A DNA stretch of 64,000 nt. Origin: Escherichia ruysiae (lineage in GTDB: Bacteria; Pseudomonadota; Gammaproteobacteria; Enterobacterales; Enterobacteriaceae). Shown piece by piece: positions 26,687-42,018 of the stretch. Where the stretch lies: contig NZ_JAVIWS010000001.1 in NCBI RefSeq assembly GCF_031323975.1, forward strand, positions 2,232,001 to 2,296,000, written 5' to 3'. Position 1 is the stretch's first letter; every line of letters begins with the position of its first letter. The notes under the pieces are model-generated. The model made no database searches and was not told the origin of the DNA. It saw nothing but the letters and a program-made list of their open reading frames with translations. The position numbers and the translations under genes are program-made.

Positions 26687-28361
26687 CGCGCTTCCTCCCC
26701 CGCCATCCGCTTAACAATGCGCCCGCAATCATCAACAATCCTCCCCCCCAGATCCAGCGCACACCGCTTTGTACATACAAACGAAAAGCGTAACGATCCG
26801 CTCCGGTTTTTTCACCCATGACCGCATACCAGTCATGGATGCCGTTCCAGCGAATTGACGGCTCCATCATTTGCTGACGACGTGCTTCGTAAAAACGCCG
26901 CTCCGGTGTCAGTTCACCAATGCGTTGCTGATGGTCAAATAACGCCACTATCGCTTTTTCGCTGGTGTAATTACCTTTGGCTTGTAGATCGAGGCGCTCA
27001 AAACGGAAGGTGTATCCTGCCAGCGTCACCTGCTGACCCGGCTGTAAATTCAGGCTGATCTCCTGACGGCTGACGCTGGAGACCACGATCCCGGCGGCAA
27101 ATAACAGCACGCCCGCATGAGCTACCAGCGCCGGAAGCTGCGCGCGTTTGCCAGAGACAAACGTCGCCAGCACAATCACCACCAGCATCAACAGACCAAA
27201 CGGTAACGTCGCGCGGTTAAAATACGGCGCGCCAACGGAGAGGCGTCCCCAGCCCAGCAGGCCGTAAATCATCGGATAAAGCGTTCCCACCAGCACGATC
27301 AGTAGCACTGCGCAAAACAGCAACAGCGTAGCGAGGATTAACATTTCCCGCGATAACCCCGAAAAACGCACCGCCGGGCCACCGTCCCGCGCTCGCCAGC
27401 CATACAGAGCCAAAGACGCAAGGCTAATCAGTGCAAACAGGCTGAACAACGGCACGGCGCGGACGTTATCCAGCGCGAACGCATGAACCGAAACCAGAAT
27501 GCCGGAACGGACAATCAACGTGCCCAGCAGCGACAGCATCAGAGTAACTATCGCCAGCAACAGCGACCAGTGGCGGAAAATCCCCCGCTGGCGTGTCAGG
27601 GATAAACTGTGCAGCAGCGCAGTGGCAGAAAGCCAGGGTAATAAAGAGGCGTTTTCCACCGGATCCCAGAACCACCAGCCGCCCCAGCCGAGTTCGCAAT
27701 AGGCCCACCAGGAACCGAGGATGATCCCCGCTGTTAATGCACTCCAGCCAGGTAGTGCCCAGCGCCAGCAAATTCGGGCGCTAGACGCATCAAACTCGCC
27801 GCGCAGTAGACTCGCCAGCGCCACACTCGCCGCCACCATCAAACCACCATAGCCGAGATAGAGCAGCGGCGGATGGAAGATAAGACCGGGATGTTGCAGC
27901 ATCGGATTGAGATCGCGGCCTTCGATTGCTGGCGGAAATATCCGTACAAAGGGATCGGACCACAGCACTACAAACAGTAGCAGCGCGGCGAGCATGAGAG
28001 ATAAAACGGCTAACGTCAGCGGAAATAACGGATCGGTTTGCTGCCGATAATGCCAGGCAAACAGCGCGCTCCAGGCGGAAAGCAGCAGCACCCAAAGCAG
28101 CAGCGAACCTTCATGACCGCCCCACACCGCCGCCAGTTTGAGTTCCCACGACAGCAGGCTATAGCTATGTTGGGCGACATAAATGACCGAGAAATCGCTG
28201 ATGAGAAAACAATACGTCAGTACGCCAAAGGCGAGCAGCAGGAGCGCGAACTGCGCCAGAATGCCGATGCTGGTGAGTCGCATCATGGCAGGCCAGCGCA
28301 ACCGCACTCCCGCGAAGGTCGTCAACGGGGTCAACACATTGACCCCAAGACTTAACAACAA
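26679..28361 (-). CDS. nrfE: NrfE, CcmF-like haem lyase subunit
   Basis: A polytopic inner-membrane protein of about 560 residues with the tryptophan-rich WWD motif (WGGWWFWDPVEN), which binds haem in CcmF-type lyases. It attaches haem to the CWSCK motif of NrfA. No ATG is available at the 5' end. TTG at 28361 gives 560 residues; GTG at 28337 gives 552, which equals the length I recall for K-12. The frame upstream of the TTG (GTATTCCTTCCTGAAGTC) still encodes a CcmF-like FLPEVGF stretch, so the real start may be further upstream. Confidence 0.9.
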   Translation of the reverse strand: MLLSLGVNVLTPLTTFAGVRLRWPAMMRLTSIGILAQFALLLLAFGVLTYCFLISDFSVIYVAQHSYSLLSWELKLAAVWGGHEGSLLLWVLLLSAWSALFAWHYRQQTDPLFPLTLAVLSLMLAALLLFVVLWSDPFVRIFPPAIEGRDLNPMLQHPGLIFHPPLLYLGYGGLMVAASVALASLLRGEFDASSARICWRWALPGWSALTAGIILGSWWAYCELGWGGWWFWDPVENASLLPWLSATALLHSLSLTRQRGIFRHWSLLLAIVTLMLSLLGTLIVRSGILVSVHAFALDNVRAVPLFSLFALISLASLALYGWRARDGGPAVRFSGLSREMLILATLLLFCAVLLIVLVGTLYPMIYGLLGWGRLSVGAPYFNRATLPFGLLMLVVIVLATFVSGKRAQLPALVAHAGVLLFAAGIVVSSVSRQEISLNLQPGQQVTLAGYTFRFERLDLQAKGNYTSEKAIVALFDHQQRIGELTPERRFYEARRQQMMEPSIRWNGIHDWYAVMGEKTGADRYAFRLYVQSGVRWIWGGGLLMIAGALLSGWRGRKRDE

Positions 28362-28416
28362 CGCCAGAAAACCGACTTCAGGAAGGAATACGTCCAGAAA
28401 CCACCTCTTTTCTGGT

Positions 28417-29373
28417 TTACGCCACCGTCAACTGTCCGGCGTAGAGAATGAAAAAACGCAGCATCAACACACCGACCAGGCTGGCTCCACACGCCGCCAG
28501 CACGGCAGAAATGCCGGAACTGCGATTCACCCACGGTTTGAGCAACATTGGCACAATCAGCCCCAGCCCGGCGACACCAAGCCAGAACCACCACGTCCAG
28601 AAACCACCGCCCAACGCCGCCACCAGCGCACGAGCTTTACCGTCATCGCCCAGCGCCAGGCCGACGAAAAACGCCACCAGCAGGAAGATTTCACCCCATA
28701 CCACAGGGATTTCCATACGGTGAACAAAGTGCGCTTCCGTGGAATGCGGATTACTGCGCTGGCGTATCGCCATGGCGATCAGCGCCACCGCCGCACCGGA
28801 CGAGATGCCGGAGAAGAGGAACAGCACCGGCAGGATCGGGTTATTGAGGAACGGATACGATTTCAGCGCCGACAGCAGAAAGCCTGTATAAGCCCCCAGC
28901 AGCACCGCCAGCACCAGCATCAGCGTTTCCAGTCCGCGATGAACGGGTGACAGCAGGTTCAGAACCTTTTGCACGATCCCCAGCTTCGGCAACCAGCGTT
29001 GTTGCAGGGCAAGCAAATCGTGTTCAAAGATTTTCGCCAGCCACAGCACCAGCACCACCATGTAGAGCTGAAACAGCATTACCCCCATCGACATCACCGA
29101 GGTAAAACTGTAGTGGAACATCAGCTTCCAGAAGGTCCACGGTCTCGTCAGGTGGAAGACGAGGATCAACAGACCGAGGATCACCGCGCCAGGCCCGACA
29201 ATCAGCGTGGTACGCAGCAACGTACTGTCTGCGCCGCCCGCCTGCGGGTAGAAGCGACGCAGCAACACCGCCAGCGTCACCAGCCCGGCAGAAATCCCCA
29301 CCAAAAACAGATAGATGGCAATCGGCCAGTCCCACACCAGTGATTCAAAATGAAATGCGGAAGCCTGCGTCAT
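28417..29373 (-). CDS. nrfD: NrfD, membrane quinol-oxidising subunit
   Basis: A 318-residue inner-membrane protein of the NrfD/PsrC family with about eight transmembrane helices. With NrfC it transfers electrons from menaquinol to NrfB and then NrfA. Its start overlaps the nrfC stop by 4 bp. Confidence 0.94.
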   Translation of the reverse strand: MTQASAFHFESLVWDWPIAIYLFLVGISAGLVTLAVLLRRFYPQAGGADSTLLRTTLIVGPGAVILGLLILVFHLTRPWTFWKLMFHYSFTSVMSMGVMLFQLYMVVLVLWLAKIFEHDLLALQQRWLPKLGIVQKVLNLLSPVHRGLETLMLVLAVLLGAYTGFLLSALKSYPFLNNPILPVLFLFSGISSGAAVALIAMAIRQRSNPHSTEAHFVHRMEIPVVWGEIFLLVAFFVGLALGDDGKARALVAALGGGFWTWWFWLGVAGLGLIVPMLLKPWVNRSSGISAVLAACGASLVGVLMLRFFILYAGQLTVA

Positions 29374-30041
29374 TGACTCACCTCCCCGTATTTAAACGGT
29401 ACGCGGTACAGCTTCGGTTTGGTTCCCAGCGCCAGCTTGTAGCGGTAAGAGGGCTTCTGGCGCAGCAGTTGCGAAATCTCACTGTTAGGATCGTCCAGAT
29501 TGCCAAACGTCAGTGCTTTCGTCGGGCAAGCTTCAACGCACGCGGGTAGCTTACCGGCCTGTAAATTGGTCTTACGGCAGAAATCGCATTTGTCCGCCGT
29601 CTTCGTGACCGGATGGATAAAGCGCACGCGGTACGGACAGGCGGCGATGCAGTACTGACAACCGACGCAGAGATCCGGATTAACATCGACAATCCCGCTG
29701 GCGGCATCGCGAAAAGAGGCGCCGGTCGGGCAGACGTCAACGCAAGGCGCATGGTCGCAGTGCTGGCAAGACTTACGGAAGAAGCGATATTTCACATCAG
29801 GAAATTCGCCCAGTGGCTCGCTACGAATAATCGTCAGGCGCGAGACACCTTCCGGCACCTTGTTTACTTCCCGACAAGCATCCATACAGGCGGTACAGCC
29901 GATGCATAACGACTCGTCATGCACCATGCCGTAACGCACGCCATTGATATTCAACGTTTTCGCCACCACGCGTCCTGCGGTGCCGCTGACGGCTGCCAGC
30001 ACGCCGACGCCGGTGAGAAACTGGCGACGTGACCAGGTCAT
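29370..30041 (-). CDS. nrfC: NrfC, four [4Fe-4S] cluster ferredoxin-like subunit
   Basis: A 223-residue iron-sulfur protein with a twin-arginine signal (SRRQFLTG) and four cysteine groups: [37 protein letters not shown], and CDFC with CVEACP. It relays electrons between NrfD and NrfB. It overlaps nrfB and nrfD by 4 bp each. Confidence 0.95.
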   Translation of the reverse strand: MTWSRRQFLTGVGVLAAVSGTAGRVVAKTLNINGVRYGMVHDESLCIGCTACMDACREVNKVPEGVSRLTIIRSEPLGEFPDVKYRFFRKSCQHCDHAPCVDVCPTGASFRDAASGIVDVNPDLCVGCQYCIAACPYRVRFIHPVTKTADKCDFCRKTNLQAGKLPACVEACPTKALTFGNLDDPNSEISQLLRQKPSYRYKLALGTKPKLYRVPFKYGEVSQ

Positions 30042-30604
30042 GGCTGCTCCTTAAGCAACGGAACAGACGCCGGGTTAAAGTTCGGATTGGTGCGCTGATC
30101 GCTGTGGCAATCGACGCAAATCTTAATCCGTCCTTTGTCACTTAACGTCTGCATCGTATCTTGCTGTGGATGCAGGGAATGGCAGCTGGCGCACGCCACT
30201 TTAGTCACGTGGACATCGTGCGGCCAGAACGCTTTTTGCAACTGTTCCGGCAGATGGCAGGACATACAAACACTGTTCTGCTCACCAACGTTGTACATCG
30301 GCTCGTTAAAGCGCATCACATCTTTCACCCCTTCGCGGTGTTGCGGTGACGGCTGGCCGTGACAGTTGGTGCAGGTAACCGGCAATTTATTATTCGGGTT
30401 GATAACGGAAGCATGTTTGCCATGCATACCTTCGGTGTCTGGCTTATGACAGTCCAGACAGGCGGCATCCGGGTTACGCTGCTGGGTAACTTCGTAGCGA
30501 TCACCAGATGCCTGCGCCGCAGGGGTAGCGGTAATTCCGTTCAGGCTCCACAACAGGCCCGACGCCAGCACCCCGGCAGTTAATAACGAACGTAATACGC
30601 TCAT
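30038..30604 (-). CDS. nrfB: NrfB, pentahaem cytochrome c electron donor
   Basis: A 188-residue periplasmic cytochrome with a signal peptide and five CxxCH haem motifs (CLDCH, CTNCH, CMSCH, CASCH, CVDCH). It donates electrons to NrfA. ATG 30604 gives the known length; an in-frame GTG two codons upstream is not needed. Confidence 0.95.
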   Translation of the reverse strand: MSVLRSLLTAGVLASGLLWSLNGITATPAAQASGDRYEVTQQRNPDAACLDCHKPDTEGMHGKHASVINPNNKLPVTCTNCHGQPSPQHREGVKDVMRFNEPMYNVGEQNSVCMSCHLPEQLQKAFWPHDVHVTKVACASCHSLHPQQDTMQTLSDKGRIKICVDCHSDQRTNPNFNPASVPLLKEQP

Positions 30605-30649
30605 ATTCACTCCATTGTGTTTTCCGCCCCTTGCGAGGCGGAACGGGGG

Positions 30650-32128
<1,479 letters not shown>

Positions 32129-32214
32129 TTATTGTTTTTTCATAACAGTAACCGCACATACACTGTTATGACATTGCTCGCCCCTATGTGTAACAAATAA
32201 CCACACTCAGAATG

Positions 32215-32228
32215 TTGTCTTTAATCAA
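32215..32228 (-). promoter_or_regulatory. FNR site of the nrfA promoter
   Basis: On the minus strand, TTGATTAAAGACAA matches TTGAT-N4-ATCAA with one weak half. Its centre is exactly 33 bp from the NarL/NarP site, equal to the known -41.5 and -74.5 spacing at nrfA, which implies a start site near 32180. Confidence 0.8.
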
Positions 32229-32246
32229 TTGTAAGTGCATGTAAAA

Positions 32247-32262
32247 TACCACTTTAGAGTTA
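32247..32262 (-). promoter_or_regulatory. NarL/NarP 7-2-7 site of the nrfA promoter
   Basis: TAACTCT-AA-AGTGGTA on the minus strand is an inverted pair of heptamers with a 2-bp spacer (consensus TACYYMT). Its position relative to the FNR site corresponds to -74.5. Confidence 0.78.
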
Positions 32263-32479
32263 GTCGGTATCTTCCTCTTTTTCAACAGCATGCATAACTG
32301 CATGTTCCTCAAAGAATTAATCAACTTTTGTTGGTGTCCTTCAAAAATTACCCTGCCGTTTATTTGCACAATTCTACTTTTGCGTGATCTGTCGCCCAAA
32401 TACTAAACAAAACTGCCAATACCCCTACATTTAACGCTTATGCCACATATTATTAACATCCTACAAGGAGAACAAAAGC

Positions 32480-34438
<1,959 letters not shown>

Positions 34439-34446
34439 CCCACAAT

Positions 34447-34552
34447 TGCCGGATGCGAGTCGGTAACGGTTTGTAGGCCTGATAAGACGCGACAGCGTCG
34501 CATCAGGCATTGATTGCCGGATGCGGCGTATAACGCCTTATCCGGCCTACAT
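34447..34552. repeat. BIME between acs and yjcH
   Basis: Two REP units in opposite orientation (TAGGCCTGATAAGACGCGAC and GCCGGATGCGGCGTATAACG) with a further partial unit at 34447. They lie within the acs operon and may stabilise the upstream acs mRNA. Confidence 0.9.
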
Positions 34553-34638
34553 TCGGCAAGGGTTACCTGAGCGATAACCTTCTCCCATAAGGGAGCGGGA
34601 ATTAAAACAATCCCTACATTACCTCTGGAGAATCTGTG

Positions 34639-36599
<1,961 letters not shown>

Positions 36600-36608
36600 T
36601 CTCTACCC

Positions 36609-36632
36609 TTCCCCGGTCGCCTGACCGGGGAA
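36609..36632. terminator. Terminator between actP and the lrgB-like gene
   Basis: An eight-base-pair stem CCCCGGTC/GACCGGGG with a 4-nt loop and T-rich (plus strand) flank, between the convergent actP and the LrgB-like gene. Confidence 0.8.
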
Positions 36633-36637
36633 TTTCT

Positions 36638-37327
36638 TCAGAACATCATCCAGGCCACCAGCGGCGAAACCAGTACCATTAATACGCCAGAAAGCATCAT
36701 GACCAGACTGGCAACCACGCCCTCTTGTTGACCCAATTCATACGATCGCGCGGTCCCGGCGCCATGAGACGCCGCGCCAAATCCGGCACCTTTCGCCATC
36801 CCTTCGCGAATCGAGAGACGTAAAAACAGCACGTCGCCAATCGCCATGCCAAACACGCCGGTGACCACCACAAACAACGCCACCAGATCAGGCTGTCCGC
36901 CGAGCGACTGGCTCGCTGCCAGAGCAAATGGTGTAGTGACCGAACGCACCGCCAGGCTACGCTGGATCTCATCCGACAGGGTAAATAATCGTGCCAGCCA
37001 CACCGAGCTGGTCACTGCCACCACCGTTGCCGTCAGTACGCCCGCCGTCAGCGACATCCAGTGACGTTTAATGATCGCCCGATTGTCATACACCGGCACC
37101 GCAAAGGCGATGGTTGCCGGGCCTAATAACCATAGTAGCCAGTGCGCTTCGCCAATATAGTTTTGCCAGGAAATATTGCCAAAAACCAGCAGCATAACCA
37201 GTAGCGCAGGCGTCAGCACCAGAGGCATCAACGGCAGTTTACGAAAGCGGCGATAAAGGCGTTTGTTAAGAAAATAGATAACCAGGGTTATCGCCAGACA
37301 AAGCACACTTAACTGAAAATTAGTCAC
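36638..37327 (-). CDS. LrgB/CidB family inner-membrane protein
   Basis: A 229-residue membrane protein with about six to seven helices, matching the LrgB/CidB/YohK family (motifs SVTTPFALA and GFGAASHGAGTARSYE). The family works with LrgA/CidA holin-like proteins in murein hydrolase control and pyruvate or small-metabolite export. It overlaps the upstream LrgA-like gene by 8 bp. Not present at this locus in K-12, which has a different gene (yohK) elsewhere. Confidence 0.9.
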   Translation of the reverse strand: MTNFQLSVLCLAITLVIYFLNKRLYRRFRKLPLMPLVLTPALLVMLLVFGNISWQNYIGEAHWLLWLLGPATIAFAVPVYDNRAIIKRHWMSLTAGVLTATVVAVTSSVWLARLFTLSDEIQRSLAVRSVTTPFALAASQSLGGQPDLVALFVVVTGVFGMAIGDVLFLRLSIREGMAKGAGFGAASHGAGTARSYELGQQEGVVASLVMMLSGVLMVLVSPLVAWMMF

Positions 37328-37730
37328 GGTTTAATCTGCGCATTTCATAGCGATAGACTTTTTCCACTACCCAGGCGGTCGTGCCCAATACCATCACCGT
37401 GCTCAACGCGATCACTGCAAAAATACGCCAACCATCCACCAGCAATAGTTGTGCATAGTTCACCACCGCCACCACGGCAGGAACAAAAAACAGCAGCATT
37501 TCAGCCAGTAACCAGCGCGCCCCGGCACGTACCCATTGCAGAGGAATAATGCGGCAAACAATCAGCGCCAGCATCAGGATCATCCCCACCAGGTTGGCAG
37601 GCAGCGGCAAATGCAGCCAGGAGACGAGATATTGCGCAAAAATAAATAAACCTGCATACAGCACAACCTGCACAAATACCTGAAGAGATTGCACAACGGC
37701 AGGGGTAATGCGGCGAAGCGCCACGGACAT
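37320..37730 (-). CDS. LrgA/CidA holin-like protein
   Basis: A 136-residue protein with four hydrophobic segments, typical of CidA/LrgA/YohJ (LPANLVGMILMLALIV... and the AEMLLFFVPAVVAVVNY segment). These proteins oligomerise in the inner membrane. It is the first gene of a two-gene operon with the LrgB-like gene and is divergent from the LysR-type regulator. Confidence 0.88.
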   Translation of the reverse strand: MSVALRRITPAVVQSLQVFVQVVLYAGLFIFAQYLVSWLHLPLPANLVGMILMLALIVCRIIPLQWVRAGARWLLAEMLLFFVPAVVAVVNYAQLLLVDGWRIFAVIALSTVMVLGTTAWVVEKVYRYEMRRLNRD

Positions 37731-37833
37731 GAGGGGATATCCTGAAAATAAAACAGAACGTTAAGTATAGAGAGCCTCATGCCGCTACTGAAATGAATTA
37801 AAATCATTGCAGGTATAGTCAAAGGGAATAGTT

Positions 37834-38718
37834 ATGGATATCAGAACGCTGCGTTATTTTGTCGAAGTCGTGCGCCAGCAAAGCTTCACCCGCGCAGCGG
37901 AGAAGTTGTTTGTGACCCAGCCCACCATCAGCAAGATGCTGAAGAATCTCGAAGATGAGCTGAACTGTATATTGTTGATCCGCGATGGTCGTCGGCTGCT
38001 TCTCACTGATACTGGTCGCGTCGTATTTGAGCGCGGGCTGGCTATATTGGCTGAGTTTCGGCAACTGGAAGCTGAGCTTAGCGATATCAATCAGCTTAAA
38101 ACCGGCGTTTTACGGTTGGGGATCCCGCCGATGGTTGGGATGTTAATGGCCGGGCCGATTGGCTTGTTCCGCCAGCGTTACCCCGGCGTGGAACTGAAGA
38201 TTTCGGAGTTTGGTGGTCTGACGGTACAACAAGCGGTAATGAACGGCGAACTGGATATGGCACTGACCGCCCTGCCAGTAGAAGAAAGTGGCCTGACAAC
38301 GTTATCGCTGTTTAGTCATCCGCTTTGTGTTCTGGTGCCGCGTTCAGGTAAATGGCTTGAGCGTGATGCCGTCTCACCAGAGACACTGGCGGAACATCCT
38401 CTTCTTATCTATAACGAAGATTTTGCCTTAAGTAAGCAATTGATGGCGTTATTCGATGAACATGGCGTTAAGCCGAGGATTGCGGTTCGCAGCGGACAAT
38501 GGGATTTTCTCGCCGCGATGGTTCAGTCCGGTGTCGGAATAGCCATTTTGCCGGAACCCATTTGCCAGCGATTAGATAAAAACACCTTAAAATGGCTGCC
38601 GCTGGAAAGCGAATTACGCTGGAAATTAGGAATGATTTGGCGTGAGGGCGTTTACCTTTCCCACTGTGCCCAGGCGTGGCTGACCTGTTGTGAAGGATAC
38701 TGGTTAACGCCAGAGTAA
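37834..38718 (+). CDS. LysR-type regulator, CidR-like
   Basis: A 294-residue LysR regulator. The N-terminal winged helix-turn-helix is MDIRTLRYFVEVVRQQSFTR with TQPTISKMLKNLE, followed by a ligand-binding domain (RLGIPPMVGMLM...). Its divergent position 103 bp from the LrgA-like gene suggests it controls that pair, as CidR does with cidAB in Gram-positives in response to weak acids such as acetate. The adjacent acs-actP operon fits that idea but does not prove it. Confidence 0.85.
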   Translation: MDIRTLRYFVEVVRQQSFTRAAEKLFVTQPTISKMLKNLEDELNCILLIRDGRRLLLTDTGRVVFERGLAILAEFRQLEAELSDINQLKTGVLRLGIPPMVGMLMAGPIGLFRQRYPGVELKISEFGGLTVQQAVMNGELDMALTALPVEESGLTTLSLFSHPLCVLVPRSGKWLERDAVSPETLAEHPLLIYNEDFALSKQLMALFDEHGVKPRIAVRSGQWDFLAAMVQSGVGIAILPEPICQRLDKNTLKWLPLESELRWKLGMIWREGVYLSHCAQAWLTCCEGYWLTPE

Positions 38719-38753
38719 GACGGGTTGGCGGGCAAGCCCGCCAACCCTGCAGA

Positions 38754-40403
38754 TTATTGATTTTCCTCAATCAACAACGCTTCCAGCAAATCGAGATCGT
38801 GCAGTAATTTTTGCAGCGTTTCGTTGCTGATCTCCCGCGTGGCGCGCAGGTGGTAGAGTTCAGCGCGTTCAGAACGCAGCGCCGCCAGACGGAAGCGACG
38901 CTCCAGGTTCTCTTCCTGAACCGAACTTTCAACGTCATTACGTCCATCGGCGCGACGGCGCAGATTACCAATGACGCGAGAGCTGACTTCAGTGAGCAAC
39001 TGGTTGTCGATATTCTCTTCGGTATCCGCCGCCAGACGCTCCTCCATTTTCTGGATCGCCACAATTGCCACTTCAGCGGTTGCCGCGCGCGCGATTCGCT
39101 CCTCTTTCAACTGTTGTGAATGGTCTGCGACTTCAATGTGTTGTAGCAGAACAGGCAGCATCACTACGCCGACAAACAGCGAAAAGAGAATGACACCAGC
39201 CGCCAGGAACACCAGCTCATAACGCGCCGGGAAGACATTTCCATCCGGCAACAGCAGAGGAATAGAGAGCACACCAGCAAGAGTAATTGCCCCGCGCACC
39301 CCGGCGAAAGAAGCGATAAGGATTTCTCGTGTCGTCCACGAACCAAACTCCATCGGCTTCTTCTTCAGGAACCGGTTGCTGAACTTTTTCATCGTCCACA
39401 GCCAGCCAAAACGCACCAGCATTAGCGCCGCATAAATCAAGATGATGTCAGTAAACAGCATCCAGATTTCGACGTTAGGGTCAATTTCCGCCGCAACCAG
39501 CGACGTTTCCAGAATACCCGGTAGTTGCAGACCCAACAGCAAGAACACCATGCCGTTAAAGACAAATTCCAGCATCGCCCAGGTGCTGTTCGCGCGCAGT
39601 CGCATCGCCAGCGGCGCACGGCGCATCACGCCGGAACGGGTGATGGTCATCCCGGCGGCAACTGCTGCAAGGATGCCGGAAACGCCAATATGTTCGGCAA
39701 TCAGATAAGAAGCAAACGGCAGCAGGAACAGCAATACGATCTGCGTCGCGGGTTCATCGCCGCCCCAGCGGCTGAGGAAACGCAACGAGCGACCATACAG
39801 CCAGCTCACCGCAAAACCGGCGAGAATACCGCCAATGGCCACTTTCATAAATTCAACCGTCGCGCCGCCAACGGTGAAGATCATCGTCCCCATCGCAACT
39901 GCCACGGCAAACTTCAGCGACACCAGGCCGGAGGCGTCATTCATCAACGCTTCGCCCTGCAAAATACCCATGATTTTTTTCGGGATGCGCCCTTCGCCAA
40001 CAATCCCGGAGAGCGCCACGGCATCGGTCGGAGAGAGCACCGCCGCCAGCGCAAAGGCGGGTATCAGCGGGATACCCGGCACCACCCAGTAAATAAGGAA
40101 GCCAATGCCGACCACAGTGACCACCACCAGCGCCAGCGCGAGGCCGAATATTTCCCGACCATGTTCGAGAAATTCGCGGGTTGGTGTTTTCCAGCCATCA
40201 GCAAACAGCAACGGCGGGATAAACAAGACTAAAAAGAGTTCAGGATCAAACTCCACATGCAAACCAAACGTCGGCCACGCCAGTAGCGCACCGATGGCGA
40301 TTTGCATAAGCGGAAGCGGGATCTGAAAGGGCATGACACGAGTGACCACCCCGGACAGCGAGACCACGAGGGTCATTATCAGTATGGTGAAGAAGATTTC
40401 CAT
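38754..40403 (-). CDS. yjcE: Putative Na+/H+ antiporter YjcE (CPA1 family)
   Basis: A 549-residue transporter with about 12 membrane helices, including LSPTDAVAL near residue 125 (CPA1 signature with the ion-binding Asp) and NDASGLVS near residue 155. A long charged cytosolic tail begins around residue 420. It belongs to the NhaP-like branch; its substrate in E. coli is not settled. Length equals K-12. Confidence 0.93.
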   Translation of the reverse strand: MEIFFTILIMTLVVSLSGVVTRVMPFQIPLPLMQIAIGALLAWPTFGLHVEFDPELFLVLFIPPLLFADGWKTPTREFLEHGREIFGLALALVVVTVVGIGFLIYWVVPGIPLIPAFALAAVLSPTDAVALSGIVGEGRIPKKIMGILQGEALMNDASGLVSLKFAVAVAMGTMIFTVGGATVEFMKVAIGGILAGFAVSWLYGRSLRFLSRWGGDEPATQIVLLFLLPFASYLIAEHIGVSGILAAVAAGMTITRSGVMRRAPLAMRLRANSTWAMLEFVFNGMVFLLLGLQLPGILETSLVAAEIDPNVEIWMLFTDIILIYAALMLVRFGWLWTMKKFSNRFLKKKPMEFGSWTTREILIASFAGVRGAITLAGVLSIPLLLPDGNVFPARYELVFLAAGVILFSLFVGVVMLPVLLQHIEVADHSQQLKEERIARAATAEVAIVAIQKMEERLAADTEENIDNQLLTEVSSRVIGNLRRRADGRNDVESSVQEENLERRFRLAALRSERAELYHLRATREISNETLQKLLHDLDLLEALLIEENQ

Positions 40404-40506
40404 GCGTTCCCTGTTTGCAATGTTTTTTATGATTTGAGAAAGGCGTTATGCCCGGACTCTCAGTTTTTCAGAATATCGCAAAAGCTCACACAATGTACGG
40501 AGAAAA

Positions 40507-40537
40507 TAAAAACGGGCAGCCATTGCCACCCGTTTTC
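40507..40537 (-). terminator. Terminator after ghxP (region before ghxP stop on plus strand)
   Basis: ACGGG pairs with CCCGT around a TGGC-rich loop, followed on the minus strand by TTTTTATTTT. It lies just past the ghxP stop. Confidence 0.7.
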
Positions 40538-40553
40538 AGAATCTTATTAAAGC

Positions 40554-41903
40554 TTAGATAGCCCAGCCTCCAGCATAGAAGGTGACCAGCGCCACGGCGA
40601 TAACGACCGTACCGATGTTCAGCTTACGCCATTCGCCAGAAACCAGACGACCAATCACCAGGGTCGCGAAGCCGATCATGATGCCAGTTACGATGTTACA
40701 GGTCAGCACGATGAATACTGCTGTTACCAGACCCGCCATTGCATCGACGAAATCAGCAAAGTCGATTTTCGCCACGTTGCTCAACATCAACAGGCCAACG
40801 TACATCAGCGCCGGAGCTGTTGCGTAACCCGGAACGAGGTAAGAGAGCGGAGAGAGGAACAGAATCAGCAGGAACAGCACGCCAACCGTGATTGCCGTCA
40901 GACCGGTTTTACCGCCCGCCGCTGTACCCGCCGCAGACTCAATGTATACCGCAGCCGGAGCCGCACCGACCAGGCCAGAGAAAACGCTGCTCAGGGAGTC
41001 GGTGGTCAGTGCTTTACCGCCGTCGATAATCTGCCCGTCTTTATCCAGCAGGTTCGCCTGACCGGCTACCGCACGAATGGTTCCGGTAGCATCGAAAACA
41101 GCAGTCATCACCAGCGCCAGTACGCTCGGCAGAACCACAGGGTTCAGCGCCCCCATAATATCCAGGCTACCAATTAGCGAATTACCGTTCTCATCGCTCA
41201 ATGAAGGCATGGCGAAAACGCCAGAGAAATGGACGTTAGGATCGAAGATCAAACCGACAATTGAGATACCGATAATGGTCAGCAGAATGCCACCAGGGAC
41301 TTTCAGTTTTTCCAGGCCGATGATCACCGCCAGACCTACCAGTGACATAATCACCGGGAAGGTCGCGAAATCACCCAGCGCAACGGGCAGACCGTCGAGC
41401 GGGTTTTTAATCACCAGACCGACACCATTAGCGGCAATCAGCAGCAAGAACAGGCCGATACCAATCCCCGTGCCGTGCGCCACGCCGTGCGGTAAGTTGC
41501 GCAAAATCCAGCTACGGATACCCGTGGCAGAAATTACCGTAAACAGAACGCCCATCAGGAACACGGCACCCAGCGCGACAGGTACGCTAATATGTTGCCC
41601 CAGCACCAGGCTGAATGCGGTAAACGCCGTCAGAGAGATGGCGCAGCCGATAGCCAACGGCAGATTGGCCCATAACCCCATCGCGATAGAACCAATCCCG
41701 GCAACCAGACAAGTTGCAACAAAAACTGCCGCTGGCGGGAAGCCCGCTTTACCCAACATACCTGGAACGACGATAACCGAGTAGACCATCGCCAGAAACG
41801 TTGTTAACCCGGCAACCACTTCCTGACGGACGGTGCTTCCACGTTGTGAAATTTTAAACCAGGCGTCGAGTGAACCGCCGGTACGCGCTGATGGCGTAGA
41901 CAT
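40554..41903 (-). CDS. ghxP: Guanine/hypoxanthine permease GhxP
   Basis: A 449-residue NCS2-related (AzgA-type) purine:proton symporter with about 13 hydrophobic segments. It transports guanine and hypoxanthine in E. coli (formerly YjcD). The motifs [17 protein letters not shown] and [13 protein letters not shown] are typical. Three sequences resembling PurR operators lie upstream. Confidence 0.95.
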   Translation of the reverse strand: MSTPSARTGGSLDAWFKISQRGSTVRQEVVAGLTTFLAMVYSVIVVPGMLGKAGFPPAAVFVATCLVAGIGSIAMGLWANLPLAIGCAISLTAFTAFSLVLGQHISVPVALGAVFLMGVLFTVISATGIRSWILRNLPHGVAHGTGIGIGLFLLLIAANGVGLVIKNPLDGLPVALGDFATFPVIMSLVGLAVIIGLEKLKVPGGILLTIIGISIVGLIFDPNVHFSGVFAMPSLSDENGNSLIGSLDIMGALNPVVLPSVLALVMTAVFDATGTIRAVAGQANLLDKDGQIIDGGKALTTDSLSSVFSGLVGAAPAAVYIESAAGTAAGGKTGLTAITVGVLFLLILFLSPLSYLVPGYATAPALMYVGLLMLSNVAKIDFADFVDAMAGLVTAVFIVLTCNIVTGIMIGFATLVIGRLVSGEWRKLNIGTVVIAVALVTFYAGGWAI

Positions 41904-42018
41904 AAGAAAACATCCCCTGAGAGTTTATTTTTCGTCAAGATGCGTGGCGGACAATCCCCTGCCAGCGAAACGTTATTCTTCCTGCTTCAGGTTTGCGACA
42001 ATCTGGGGCATCGCAAAA

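Noticed and set aside
39525..40232. Plus-strand ORF opposite yjcE
   Set aside because: His/Arg/Gln-rich antisense reading of a membrane protein gene.
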